Shown: positions 37,938-46,319, counted from the stretch's first letter. The stretch: 51,391 nucleotides of DNA from Verrucomicrobiota bacterium (GCA_018239675.1 JAFEGX010000117.1:1-51391), one strand, 5' to 3'. Notes: a model not told the origin generated them from the letters alone. Translations and numbers: made by a program.

Positions 37938-39029
37938 ATGAAGTTCGAGTCCCTCGTCAATCCCACGGTGCTGAAGCAGCCGGTCTACGAGCCGGGCAAG
38001 CCGATCGAGGAGGTGGCGCGCGAGCTCGGGCTTGATCCCGCGGGCATCATCAAGCTCGCCTCGAACGAAAATCCCTTCGGGCCCTCGCCCCGCGCCCTGG
38101 CCGCCGCCCGGGCCGCCCTCGAGCATGGCGAGCTTTATCCCGACGGCGGCTGCTTCGCGCTCCGCCAGAAGCTCGCCGCCACCCGCGGCCTCGCCGCGGA
38201 CCAGTTTATCGTCGGCAACGGCTCCAACGAGGTCATCGAGCTCCTCGGCCACGCACTGCTCCGGCCTGGCGACGAGGTGGTCATGGGCGCGCCGGCGTTC
38301 GTGGTGTACAAGCTCGTGACCCTGCTCTTCGGCGCCAAGGCGGTCGAGGTGCCGCTGGTGCAACACCGGCACGACCTCGGCCGGATCGCGGCCGCCGTGA
38401 CGCCGCGGACGCGGATGGTCTATGTGTGCTCGCCGAACAACCCGACCGGCACGGCGAACTCCGAGACCGAGATGCTGGCGTTTGCCCGCGCGATGCCGGA
38501 GCACGTCGTGACGGTTTTCGACGAGGCCTACGCGGAGTATGTCGAGCCGACGCCCGACCTGCGCCCGTTGGTCCGCGAAGGTCGGAACGTGGTGTGCCTG
38601 CGCACCTTCTCGAAAATATACGGCCTGGCCTCGCTGCGTGTCGGCTATGGCTACGCGGCGGCCGAGACGGCGGCGCTGCTCAATCGCGTCCGCCAGCCAT
38701 TCAATGTGAACGCCATTGCCCAGGCGGCTGCGATCGCGGCGCTCGACGATCACGAGTTCACCGCGAAGTGCGTGCGCGAAAACCGCGCGGGACTGGCCCG
38801 GCTCGAGGCGGGCTTCCGGGAGCTGGGCCGGGAGTTTGTCCCGAGCGTGGCGAACTTCATCCTCGTGCACGTGGGCGACGGCCTGAAGGTGTTCGACACC
38901 CTGCAGCGCCGCGGCGTGATTGTCCGGCCCGTGAAGTCCTACGGCCTGCCCGAGTGGATCCGCGTCACGGTCGGCACCCGCGAACAAAACGAGCGGCTAC
39001 TCGCGGAACTAAAGCGGGCTTTGGGATAG
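37938..39029 (+). CDS. hisC: Histidinol-phosphate aminotransferase
   Basis: 363 aa from ATG 37938. A class I/II PLP aminotransferase that converts imidazole-acetol phosphate to histidinol phosphate with glutamate. Motifs: IIKLASNENPFGPSP, ELYPDGGCFALRQKLA, NGSNEVIELL, SPNNPTGTA, the PLP Lys K226 in RTFSKIYGLASLRVGYG, and the C-terminal arginine in IRVTVGTREQN. No other his genes are nearby, so its real substrate could also be an aromatic amino acid. Confidence 0.92.
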   Translation: MKFESLVNPTVLKQPVYEPGKPIEEVARELGLDPAGIIKLASNENPFGPSPRALAAARAALEHGELYPDGGCFALRQKLAATRGLAADQFIVGNGSNEVIELLGHALLRPGDEVVMGAPAFVVYKLVTLLFGAKAVEVPLVQHRHDLGRIAAAVTPRTRMVYVCSPNNPTGTANSETEMLAFARAMPEHVVTVFDEAYAEYVEPTPDLRPLVREGRNVVCLRTFSKIYGLASLRVGYGYAAAETAALLNRVRQPFNVNAIAQAAAIAALDDHEFTAKCVRENRAGLARLEAGFRELGREFVPSVANFILVHVGDGLKVFDTLQRRGVIVRPVKSYGLPEWIRVTVGTREQNERLLAELKRALG

Positions 39030-39036
39030 GAAGATT

Positions 39037-39379
39037 CACAGGAGGTAACGGAGGGAACGGAGATTGGGCGGAATCTCTGGTGCTGCTGGTTGGCTGATTG
39101 GACTCGGCGTTTTCTTTTACCACGGATTTCGGGGATTTTGGCGGATGAGACGGAGGAGTCCTCACGGACCTGGGATACGATCCGGCCTAACCGGGGCCCC
39201 TCGAACCCGCCTCGCGGACTGCGCAGCGACGCCAGTCGGTGCACAGTTCGCGGGGCCTCGTCCGTCTCATCCGCCAAAATCCGTGTAATCCGTAGTTAGA
39301 AAACACCTCCGTCCAACCATCGACTCCCTCAGCACCCCACCTCCGTCGCCAAGCTCCGTTCCCTCCGTTATCTCCTGTG
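39037..39379. repeat. 343-bp element with nested inverted repeats
   Basis: Outer arms 39037-39062 and 39354-39379 match over 26 nt with one mismatch (unit ggaggtaacggagggaacgg). An inner pair, about 39118-39153 and 39262-39299, shares an exact core attttggcggatgagacgga and its complement. It fills the whole gap between convergent hisC and the Sua5 gene. No gene in it is convincing. MITE-like, but no clear target duplication is seen. Confidence 0.85.
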
Positions 39380-39398
39380 AGATAGATCCGGAATTCGA

Positions 39399-40385
39399 TC
39401 ACCGCGCCGCGGCGCGGCGCAGGCGGTCGTTGATGGCGTCGGCGAGACCGCTGCCGGGCGCGAGCTCGATGTGGATCCGTTCGAACCGGTGGGCGTCGAG
39501 CTGCCGGAGCATGTGGAAGAGCTGCCGCGCGACGCCGTCGAGCCGACCCGTTGCGTCGAGCCAGAAGACGTTCCGTCCCGTGCGTCCGCGCGGCCGGGCC
39601 AGGAACACCCACGCCTCCCGGGGCGCCAGGTGCGGGACGCTGCGCGCCAGCGAGGCGTGCAACGTGATCGGGGTGTGCGGACTGTAGTGGCGCGCCAGCT
39701 GCCCCGGCGCCAGCTGGGCCGAGGTGGCGGCGGCCTTTTTCCGGGGCACGCGCACCTTGACGCCGAGCGCGAGTTCCAGCGCGGCGAGCGTGATCGCGCC
39801 GGGGCGGAGGAGACGCGGGGCCCGCGGACGCCGGATGTCGATGATGGTCGACTCGAGCCCGATCCGGCTCGGCCCACCGTCGAGGATGCTCGGGATTCGG
39901 CCTCCGAGGCCGGCGCGCACATGCGCGGCGGAGGTTGGGCTGACATAGCCAAAAGGGTTCGCGCTGGGAGCGGCCAGCGGGACGCCGGTGAGGCGCAGCA
40001 GGCGCCGGAAAAGCGGATGGCTTGGCATGCGCACCGCGACGCTGGGCAGGCCGGCCGACACGACGTCGGGCACGGTCGTCCGTTTGGGCAGGATCAGCGT
40101 CAGGGGCCCCGGCCAGAACCGGCGCGCCAGCCGGAGCGCGGCTTCATTTGGCACGGCGATGGACGCGAGCTGCTTGATCGAGTGGATGTGCACGATGAGC
40201 GGATCGCGGCTCGGCCGGCCCTTCGCCTGGTAGATCCGGCGGCACGCCGTCGCGTCGAGCGCGTTCGCCGCCAGCCCGTAAACCGTCTCGGTGGGCACCG
40301 CCACCAGTTCGCCCGCCCGCAAGCGCCGGGCCAGTCGCGCCAGGTTGCGCGGTGTGCCACGGTAGGTGCGGGTGGGGGAGGGCAT
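39399..40385 (-). CDS. L-threonylcarbamoyladenylate synthase (Sua5/YwlC type)
   Basis: 328 aa. It makes threonylcarbamoyl-AMP for t6A37 modification of tRNAs. The N-terminal YrdC domain (1-200) has VAVPTETVYGLAANALD, KGRPSRDPLIVHI, FWPGPLTLIL, RMPSHPLFR and PSANPFGYVSPTSA. The C-terminal ~100 residues form the extra Sua5 domain (GQLARHYSPHTPITL linker), which TsaC lacks. Housekeeping gene. Convergent with hisC. Confidence 0.94.
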   Translation of the reverse strand: MPSPTRTYRGTPRNLARLARRLRAGELVAVPTETVYGLAANALDATACRRIYQAKGRPSRDPLIVHIHSIKQLASIAVPNEAALRLARRFWPGPLTLILPKRTTVPDVVSAGLPSVAVRMPSHPLFRRLLRLTGVPLAAPSANPFGYVSPTSAAHVRAGLGGRIPSILDGGPSRIGLESTIIDIRRPRAPRLLRPGAITLAALELALGVKVRVPRKKAAATSAQLAPGQLARHYSPHTPITLHASLARSVPHLAPREAWVFLARPRGRTGRNVFWLDATGRLDGVARQLFHMLRQLDAHRFERIHIELAPGSGLADAINDRLRRAAAR

Positions 40386-40387
40386 GG

Positions 40388-40605
40388 GATGAGTTGAAGG
40401 TTGAACGTTGAGAGTTGAAAGCCGGAATCCGGGTCGGATTTTCGCGCCGTCGAATCACGAGTCTTCAACCGGAGTGATCTCCGACCTACCTTCACGTGTG
40501 GGGCGTCGGATGGAGCGCGCGGTCAAACTTCGAACGATGAAAGCCGCATATCCGCGTCCGACCTACTCAACCCTCAACCTTCAACTTTCAACCGGCCGGG
40601 CCTCC
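40388..40605. repeat. Palindromic intergenic repeat (ttgaagg type)
   Basis: gagttgaaggttgaacgttgag with gttgaaagccgg (40390-40425) is mirrored by ctcaaccctcaaccttcaac and tttcaaccgg at 40565-40600. It lies between the rpsR terminator and the Sua5 gene. Confidence 0.75.
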
Positions 40606-40623
40606 GGCCCGGAACACCGGCAC

Positions 40624-40651
40624 AAAAAAGCCGGAGCCCAGAGGCCCCGGC
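40624..40651 (-). terminator. Rho-independent terminator of rpsR
   Basis: On the minus strand a 9-bp stem GCCGGGGCC/GGGCTCCGGC (one G-U pair) closes a 4-nt loop and is followed by six T residues. Confidence 0.9.
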
Positions 40652-40677
40652 CGGATGCAGTCAGGTTGTGTAGGTGC

Positions 40678-40872
40678 TTACTGCGACAACAGCATGTTGC
40701 GCGAGTGCTTGATCGTCTTCGTGATCGCGCGCTGGTGCTTGGCCGTCAAGTGGGTGTACTTGCGGGGCAGGATCTTGCCCGTGTCGGTCACAAAATTCTT
40801 CATCGACTGCGGATTCGTGAACGGGAGTTCCGCGGGCGTGGGAGTCTGCTGCTTCTGCTCGGTAGTGCTCAT
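40678..40872 (-). CDS. rpsR: 30S ribosomal protein S18
   Basis: 64 aa. Ribosomal-protein motifs NPQSMKNFVTDTGKILPRKYT, then LTAKHQRAITKTIKHSRNMLLS are diagnostic of S18, which pairs with S6 on the 30S platform. It is shorter than typical S18 (about 75 aa) and lacks the Cys zinc ligands (C- form). The usual neighbours rpsF, ssb and rplI are absent. The gene is monocistronic with its own terminator, and no Shine-Dalgarno precedes the ATG. Confidence 0.95.
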   Translation of the reverse strand: MSTTEQKQQTPTPAELPFTNPQSMKNFVTDTGKILPRKYTHLTAKHQRAITKTIKHSRNMLLSQ

Positions 40873-41128
40873 GACTGAAAAGGAGGGGAGACAGTGAATC
40901 CGCCATTGTCGGTGTCAACCCGTGATTTCTTTTGCACCCGGAAAACCAGCGGGGAGGGATCTCCGATTTCGGAATTACGATTTTCGATTGGATTAATGAT
41001 TGGTGCCAAGAGTGTTAAATCGTAACTTGTAAGTCGTAGCTCGTGAATAGTTCCTCCTCCAGCCGGACGGTCCCCGTAATTTCTGCTGCCTCCTTCGCTG
41101 GTCCGCCCGCATAGTCACTTCCTCAGCC

Positions 41129-42208
41129 ATGCAACCAGCAGCGAGCGGCATGAATTACGCGCCCACGGGCCGGCCGCAGCCCGTTGTGAAGGCCGGCGAA
41201 TTTGGGTTCGCCGCCGCTTATCTCGATCACGGCCACATCTTCGGCCAGTGCAACGGCCTCGTCGAGGCCGGCGGCACGTTGAAATGGGTTTACGATCCCC
41301 AGCCGGCACGGGCTGCGGACTTCGCGGCGAAATATCATGGCGTCAAGATCGCGCGTTCGTTCGACGAGATTCTCGCTGACGATGCGGTCCGGCTGGTGGC
41401 CGCCGCGGCCGTGCCTTGCGACCGCGCGGCGGTGGGTGCGCGGGTGCTGCGGGCCGGGAAAGACTATTTCACGGACAAGACGCCATTCACGACGCTGGCA
41501 CAGCTGGCGGAAATCCGGTCGCTCGTGACGGCCACCGGGCGGAAGTACATGGTCTATTACAGCGAGCGGCTCCACGTGGAGTGCGCGATGTACGCCGGCG
41601 ACCTCGTGCGCGGCGGCGCGATCGGCCGGGTCGTGCAGGTGTTGGGACTCGGGCCGCACCGGCTGAACCGCGCCGCGCGGCCCGCGTGGTTTTTCGAGCG
41701 CGCCAAGTACGGCGGCATCCTCTGCGACATCGGCAGCCACCAGATCGAGCAGTTCCTCCATTACAGCGGGGCGGCGGACGCGAAGGTCATGCACGCGGCA
41801 GTGGCGAACTATGCCAATCCTGAAAATCCCGAGCTGGAGGATTTCGGCGAGGCCACGCTGGTGGCGGACAACGGCGCGACGAACTACTTCCGCGTGGATT
41901 GGATGACCCCCTCGGGCCTCAGCACGTGGGGCGACGGCCGGACGCTGATTCTCGGCACCGACGGCTACATCGAGCTCCGCAAATACGTCGACGTGGCGCG
42001 CGGGCAGGGCGACCAGCTCTACCTCGTGGACAGCCGCGGCGAGCATCATCTTGAAGTGGCGGGCAAGGTTGGCTTCCGGTTCTTCGGCGAACTCATCCTG
42101 GATTGCCTGCACCGCACCGAGAAGGCGATGACCCAGGCCCACGCCTTCAAGGCCGCGGAGCTCTGCCTGCAGGCTCAGGCGCAGGCGGTGAGGCTGAAGG
42201 TGCGTTGA
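41129..42208 (+). CDS. Gfo/Idh/MocA family oxidoreductase
   Basis: 359 aa. The N-terminal Rossmann-like part reads VKAGEFGFAAAYLDHGHIFGQ, lacking the usual GxGxxG glycines. It continues with GGTLKWVYDPQPARAADFAAKY and AGKDYFTDKTPFTTLAQL, where the conserved EKP is replaced by DKT. The C-terminal alpha/beta domain has GGILCDIGSHQIEQFLHYSG, the family's catalytic GxHxID-like region. These enzymes oxidise or reduce sugars or inositols with NAD(P). Weak cofactor-loop conservation leaves the activity uncertain; members with this loop are common in Planctomycetes and Verrucomicrobiota. Confidence 0.88.
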   Translation: MQPAASGMNYAPTGRPQPVVKAGEFGFAAAYLDHGHIFGQCNGLVEAGGTLKWVYDPQPARAADFAAKYHGVKIARSFDEILADDAVRLVAAAAVPCDRAAVGARVLRAGKDYFTDKTPFTTLAQLAEIRSLVTATGRKYMVYYSERLHVECAMYAGDLVRGGAIGRVVQVLGLGPHRLNRAARPAWFFERAKYGGILCDIGSHQIEQFLHYSGAADAKVMHAAVANYANPENPELEDFGEATLVADNGATNYFRVDWMTPSGLSTWGDGRTLILGTDGYIELRKYVDVARGQGDQLYLVDSRGEHHLEVAGKVGFRFFGELILDCLHRTEKAMTQAHAFKAAELCLQAQAQAVRLKVR

Positions 42209-42240
42209 GGCTTTTTCTTGAGCGTTGGATGGTTTTTTTT

Positions 42241-42440
42241 GGAAACACCAAACGCCAAACCGCCAAACGCTAAACAAAGGGATAAGAGGCTAGGAAGGAT
42301 TAGGGATAGGTGGGTGAACAGGGTAAAAAATACCAGCGTGGGTGCTCTCGGCGGCCTGGCTCGGTCAGCGCCCTTGCACCTTTACCCGCCCCTAGCCGCT
42401 TACCGCTTGTTTGGCGTTTGGCGTTTTCTAATCTCCAAAC
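42241..42440. repeat. Intergenic repeat with gccaaac units in inverted arms
   Basis: accaaacgccaaaccgcc with more such units (42247-42275) is mirrored by gtttggcgtttggcgtttt (42407-42427). An internal agggataagaggctagg block recurs inverted near 43835-43855 next to the same gccaaac units, so a partial second copy lies about 1.5 kb away. Confidence 0.75.
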
Positions 42441-42441
42441 T

Positions 42442-43536
42442 CTAGACCAATTTTCGCAGCCAAATCTGGCCTCCGCCACCTTGGCAGCAAACCGGCATGT
42501 GTTTCTGGAACCAGGCGTGATGCCTTTGCCGCAGCCACGCTGTGTAGAGTTCGATTCGGAAAGCCGAGTTGTACATGAGGAATGCCCGCACGAGATAGAG
42601 CTCGTTCCACGAGCGGCCGCGGTCATACCAGTCGCGGGGGTATTCGAAATTGTCGGTGATGTCGTGGATGTGGACCAAGACGCCGGGCTGCAGCCCGGGC
42701 AGGACATCGAAAATCAGCCGGTTCACATCACTGCCGATCTTGGCGACGTGGGACGAATCGATGAACAGAATGTCGTTCGCCCCGAGGCGGCGAAATTCCT
42801 CCAGCGGCACCTGTTGCACCGGCTGTTCGATCAGCCGGAACACGCTGGCCTCTCCAGGCTGGAGCAGCGCGCGCAAGCGACTCATGTCAGGATCCACAAA
42901 TGTCAGCTGCATGCCTCCGCCGAAGTGGGCCTGGTTGATGTCCAGCATCGCCGCTGAGCTGAACCCGGATCCAACCTCAATGATGCGACGTGGCCGGGCA
43001 TGACGGATCATGCTGTAGAGCATCGTGGCGTCGAAATGGCCGTACGACGGATTCCTCAGGTAGAAGCGAGCCCCGGCGGTCGGCTCCTCGGGAAACGGCA
43101 GCTCTCGATAGGTGGAGAGAAACTCCGTCAACAGGGCGAGCTGAGCCGGTTCATTGAGCTGCATCCCGCTGAAAGGCGAGGCGTCGCGGGGTCGATCGAA
43201 GGCAGCCGCGATCTCCTGACGCGAGGCAACCGGGGTCAGCAGATGGGCGTCGGGAAAGGGCCGCTCATCCGTGCCGTTGACGAGACGGAGATGATGCACT
43301 TCGCGCAGCAGCTGCTGATAGCCGCGTTCCAGTCGCCGATACTGGCGGAATTGGCCGAGGAATCGTTCCATCAGCCCGCGGTCCTCTCCTGGTGCAGCCA
43401 ACAGGTCGGCTGACAGCAGGCGCTCGTGGGGCATGACCTGATAGACCGGCGAGATCGCAATTACCGCTATTCGAACCCGGAAGATCGGTTCCGATTGTTT
43501 TTGCTGTCGTTCGCCGAGCTGATCCCCAATCTCCAT
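42442..43536 (-). CDS. Class I SAM-dependent methyltransferase (Methyltransf_24-like)
   Basis: 364 aa from ATG 43536. The SAM-binding core is RIIEVGSGFSSAAML, then LTFVDPD, and the segment NDILFIDSSHVAKIGSDVNR followed by VLVHIHDI is typical of class I enzymes of the Methyltransf_24 or cephalosporin-hydroxylase-like group. The N-terminal ~150 residues are a helical region with no recognised domain. The start is uncertain: ATG 43434 is an alternative. ATG 43536 would overlap the control region of the divergent small lipoprotein gene. The substrate is unknown; such genes often sit in glycan or surface-polysaccharide loci. Confidence 0.82.
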   Translation of the reverse strand: MEIGDQLGERQQKQSEPIFRVRIAVIAISPVYQVMPHERLLSADLLAAPGEDRGLMERFLGQFRQYRRLERGYQQLLREVHHLRLVNGTDERPFPDAHLLTPVASRQEIAAAFDRPRDASPFSGMQLNEPAQLALLTEFLSTYRELPFPEEPTAGARFYLRNPSYGHFDATMLYSMIRHARPRRIIEVGSGFSSAAMLDINQAHFGGGMQLTFVDPDMSRLRALLQPGEASVFRLIEQPVQQVPLEEFRRLGANDILFIDSSHVAKIGSDVNRLIFDVLPGLQPGVLVHIHDITDNFEYPRDWYDRGRSWNELYLVRAFLMYNSAFRIELYTAWLRQRHHAWFQKHMPVCCQGGGGQIWLRKLV

Positions 43537-43540
43537 GGCA

Positions 43541-43741
43541 ATGAAGCGGTTGTTCTTCGGTCTGGGCCTCCTTTTCCTGTGCGGCTGCGCGAGCTCGGTT
43601 CCCACCCAGGGCAAGGCGCCCCAGACTACTACCGCCAGCGGGGAAGGCGCCCAGTCGTCCTCTCCTGCCGAGAGGTCGAGCACCGCCAATGACCGAATTC
43701 CCAGGCACCTCGGCGGCGGGATGTTCCCATCCTCGAACTAG
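43541..43741 (+). CDS. Small lipoprotein
   Basis: 66 aa. Lipobox FLCGC after a short hydrophobic signal (residues 3-16). The mature part is Ser, Thr, Gln and Ala-rich with no recognisable domain. It starts almost head-to-head with the methyltransferase gene (ATG 43535 is an alternative start). Function unknown. Confidence 0.6.
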   Translation: MKRLFFGLGLLFLCGCASSVPTQGKAPQTTTASGEGAQSSSPAERSSTANDRIPRHLGGGMFPSSN

Positions 43742-43824
43742 GGAACACCGAGCGGGGTTAGGCATGGTCGGGGGTAGGAGAGTAGGACCTCCGCGAGCGA
43801 GCCGCCTCGCCCTTCTCGTACGTT

Positions 43825-43893
43825 AAGCTCTTACACCCCTATCCGCTTATCCCCTTATTTGGCGTTTGGCGGCTTGGCGTTTGGCAATTCATC
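43825..43893 (-). repeat. Partial copy of the gccaaac-unit repeat
   Basis: Read on the minus strand it matches the left part of the element at 42241: gccaaac units, then aaggggataagcggatagg. Only one arm is present here. Confidence 0.65.
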
Positions 43894-43920
43894 GCCAACC
43901 GCCTCAGCAATCCCTCAATC

Positions 43921-44376
43921 CTAGCGGCCAACCGGAGGCCATACCACACCGCTCAGCTCCGGCGGCAACTGCTTCGGGTTGACGGGCCAAAACTTCCGGA
44001 GATCGAGCTTCTCGCCGGGCTCGAGCTCGTTGTCCGGCGCGCCGACGATCAGCCAGAGCACCTCGGAGTCGGAGTCGTTGAACACCTGGCGCATGGCATC
44101 CGGGCCGACGAGCACGCCGCCGTATTTCGGCACCGTGAGCGTTTCGTCGTTCACGCGCATCCGGCCCTCGCCCTCGAGCACAAAGTAGAATTCCTCCGCC
44201 TTCACGTGCTTGTGGAGGGTGTTGGCGCTCTTCGGCGGCAATCGCCACAGCCGCGCGCCCAGGAGCTGGCTCTTCGTGCGATCGAGATAGTCGGCGTTCG
44301 GCACCTTCATCTGGTTCGAAGGTCTCCACTCGAGTTCCTCGGGTTTGATCAGGAAATAGCCGGTGATGGGAGTCAT
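43921..44376 (-). CDS. Cupin-domain protein
   Basis: 151 aa. A single cupin barrel: motif 1 is LHKHVKAEEFYFVLEGEGRM, with metal-ligand His-x-His and Glu, and motif 2 includes VGPDAMRQVFNDSD. The N-terminus (ITGYFLIKPEELEW) and C-terminus extend slightly past the barrel. Function unknown; such proteins may be metal-dependent isomerases, dioxygenases or sensors. Confidence 0.88.
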   Translation of the reverse strand: MTPITGYFLIKPEELEWRPSNQMKVPNADYLDRTKSQLLGARLWRLPPKSANTLHKHVKAEEFYFVLEGEGRMRVNDETLTVPKYGGVLVGPDAMRQVFNDSDSEVLWLIVGAPDNELEPGEKLDLRKFWPVNPKQLPPELSGVVWPPVGR

Positions 44377-44436
44377 GGGTTGAGGTTCAGATTGGTCGGG
44401 TGCGCAGGCTGGCGGATCGTCAGCGCTTTTCGTGCC

Positions 44437-44643
44437 CTAGCGGCTCGTGTACTCGAGAATGTCTGCGGGCTGACACTTGAGCTCGCGACAGAGCGCCTCA
44501 AGCGTGCTGAAGCGGATCGCGCGGGCCTTGTTGGTCTTCAGGATCGATAGGTTTGCCAAGGTGATATCGATGCGTCCCGCCAGTTCGGTCAGGCTGATGT
44601 TTCTCTCCGCCATGACGCGGTCGAGATTAACTTGGATCGGCAT
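44437..44643 (-). CDS. YozG-like XRE/Cro family transcriptional regulator
   Basis: 68 aa, a single HTH domain: LDRVMAERNISLTELAGRIDITLANLSILKTNKARAIRFSTLEALCRELKCQPADILEY. The NLSILKTNKARAIRFSTLEALC stretch is characteristic of the small YozG-type regulators that are usually encoded beside DUF2975 membrane proteins. That partner starts here 19 nt upstream in the same direction. The twin palindromes at 45478 and 45522 are its likely operators (inference). Confidence 0.93.
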   Translation of the reverse strand: MPIQVNLDRVMAERNISLTELAGRIDITLANLSILKTNKARAIRFSTLEALCRELKCQPADILEYTSR

Positions 44644-44662
44644 GTCTGGGTCGTGCTAGTCT

Positions 44663-45463
44663 TTAAATGGTCAACGAGTTCTCCTCCCGGAGGCGCAGTC
44701 CCTGGCGAAATACCTCGGCCAGGCCGAGAATGACCACACCCGTCAAGAAGGGAGTGATGTCACCCGGAATGGTGGACTCAATCGACATGCCGTTCAACGG
44801 CACCGCGTGCCTCACCAGCTCGGTCATGCGGTGCATGAGCCAGCCGCCCGTGATCACGCGCAACACCGACGAAATCACAAACAGCCAGCCAATCATCCGC
44901 ACGCGACGTAGGTTCTTCTCACTGAAAACCTCATCCTCCCCCACGCTGCGAAAGACCCGCTGAAGGCATTCGAGCAAGGCGATCAGGAAAAGCCCGTTGA
45001 CCAGCATGCTGACGACAAACGGCGCGGTGAGCGGGGCCACCAGAGCCCCGGTGTTCTTGGGATGCGAAAATGTCATGAACCCGGAGAGGTTATTAAACGT
45101 GACGCCCGAGTCAGGAGTGGGGATGGAATTGACCGAGAACTGATTGGTGGCGTTCTTCAGCTTCACGGGTCCGAGCGAAAAGGAGCCATAGCTGGGCAGG
45201 CCCGAAGGGCGGACAAAGCGAAACGGCGATGAATTGCCGGAGTTGAGGCTGGAGAGAAATGTCCACCCCGCCGAATCGCCGCTGACAAAGAAACCCGGGT
45301 TGTCTCCCTCGAGAAAAATCCCTGCGCTCCCGCGCTGACTGTCGACGAGGCCCGGGTAAAGCGGCACGAAGACCACCATCCCAACCAGGCCAATGGCGAT
45401 GAAGACCTGGGTGAGCCGAAAGAGGGCGGCGAGATATCGCAGGAGGGTGAACTTGGTTTTCAT
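44663..45463 (-). CDS. DUF2975 family membrane protein
   Basis: 266 aa from ATG 45463. Four transmembrane helices: about residues 10-35, 150-180, 195-215 and 235-255. A ~110-residue extracytoplasmic loop lies between the first two. The segment FRSVGEDEVFSEKNLRRVRMIGWLFVI is diagnostic of DUF2975, which is found next to YozG-type XRE regulators as here. The function is unknown; the pair behaves like a membrane protein with its own repressor. The long upstream in-frame extension covers the operators and is not part of the gene. Confidence 0.9.
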   Translation of the reverse strand: MKTKFTLLRYLAALFRLTQVFIAIGLVGMVVFVPLYPGLVDSQRGSAGIFLEGDNPGFFVSGDSAGWTFLSSLNSGNSSPFRFVRPSGLPSYGSFSLGPVKLKNATNQFSVNSIPTPDSGVTFNNLSGFMTFSHPKNTGALVAPLTAPFVVSMLVNGLFLIALLECLQRVFRSVGEDEVFSEKNLRRVRMIGWLFVISSVLRVITGGWLMHRMTELVRHAVPLNGMSIESTIPGDITPFLTGVVILGLAEVFRQGLRLREENSLTI

Positions 45464-45477
45464 GGGGTAAATTGGAT

Positions 45478-45494
45478 TTATTGAAAAACAATAA
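45478..45494. promoter_or_regulatory. Operator palindrome 1 upstream of the DUF2975-xre operon
   Basis: ttattg-aaaaa-caataa, a perfect 6-bp inverted repeat with a 5-nt spacer, 15 nt before the DUF2975 start codon. A near-identical site follows 44 bp away. Likely bound by the YozG-like HTH protein of the operon. Confidence 0.75.
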
Positions 45495-45521
45495 ACACTC
45501 GACCAGACGTCAACCACAATC

Positions 45522-45538
45522 TTATCGAAAAACAATAA
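45522..45538. promoter_or_regulatory. Operator palindrome 2 upstream of the DUF2975-xre operon
   Basis: ttatcg-aaaaa-caataa, the same site with one change, 44 bp (about four helical turns) from site 1 on the same face of the DNA. The surrounding tract is AT-rich compared with the region and should contain the promoter. Confidence 0.75.
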
Positions 45539-45758
45539 ACGCCAAATTCGCTTTGGATATTCGCCATGGTCGGGTGGGGGTTCGTCTGAATCGAAGCGTC
45601 GCGTTGGCCTGAAGCTTGTATGGGTGTGACAGCTGCCGGAGATCGCAGTATATTGTTTCAGTCGAAGCCCGCGACCCCAGCCGCGCAGCACCTCTTCTTC
45701 TCGTACCTGACATTCGCGGGCCGCGCGTCTTGAGTTCATGAGCATAACCCCCCGTTCC

Positions 45759-46319
45759 ATGAGAAAATCCCTCTGTTTCCTGGCCGCCTTGCTGGGTCTT
45801 GCCTTGGCCGGCTGCAGCAATGGCATTTCCGCGCGCATCTCCGAGAAGTCGGCGATGTACGAGCAGCTCCGTCCTGAAATCCAGCAGAAGCTCCGCGACG
45901 GCGTCGTCGAGCCCGGCTACACCGCCGACATGGTCTATGTTGCGCTGGGCGCGCCGAACCGCACCGAGGTCCGGCAGACCCCCCATGGCGCGGTCGGATT
46001 CTGGATCTATACCAATCTCTTTCCTGAGGGATTCGTGCCGGCTGAACCCGCGGCGACCGCCAAGAATGCGGGCACCGCCCCGGCCACTGGCGCGAAGTCC
46101 GGCGAGGGCTGGGCGTACAGCGGCGAGTCGGTCCTTGGTCCGTCCCACGGCAAGAGTTACTGGGCCTTCGACCGCGCTGGCCAAAAGCCCTATGTGGCCT
46201 CCTTCAGCGACCGGGATCCAGGCATGGAGCCGCTGGACATTCCCGACATGGAGTCCGCGAAACTGTACGTGATGTTCTTCGAGGGCCGGGTCGTGAAGAT
46301 CTCGCTCCAGCGCGGCTGA
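45759..46319 (+). CDS. Putative lipoprotein, paralogue of the protein at 16609-17055
   Basis: 186 aa from ATG 45759 (ATG 45738 possible). Lipobox ALAGC after a typical signal peptide. The mature N-terminus is SNGISARISEKSAMYEQL, then IQQKLRDGVVEPGYTADMVY and VALGAP, the same block as in the paralogue. It differs by an Ala/Thr/Gly-rich insert near residue 95-120. The C-terminus contains MFFEGRVVKISLQ, echoing FHDGHVVAIEQ. The shared family function is unknown. Confidence 0.72.
   Translation: MRKSLCFLAALLGLALAGCSNGISARISEKSAMYEQLRPEIQQKLRDGVVEPGYTADMVYVALGAPNRTEVRQTPHGAVGFWIYTNLFPEGFVPAEPAATAKNAGTAPATGAKSGEGWAYSGESVLGPSHGKSYWAFDRAGQKPYVASFSDRDPGMEPLDIPDMESAKLYVMFFEGRVVKISLQRG

Noticed and set aside
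39187-39612. Minus-strand open frame joining the hisC-Sua5 repeat to the Sua5 gene
   Set aside because: Wrong frame for Sua5 and crosses the inverted-repeat element.
45464-45838. Extended N-terminus of the DUF2975 protein
   Set aside because: It would cover both operator palindromes and has no membrane-protein character; ATG 45463 begins the conserved part.
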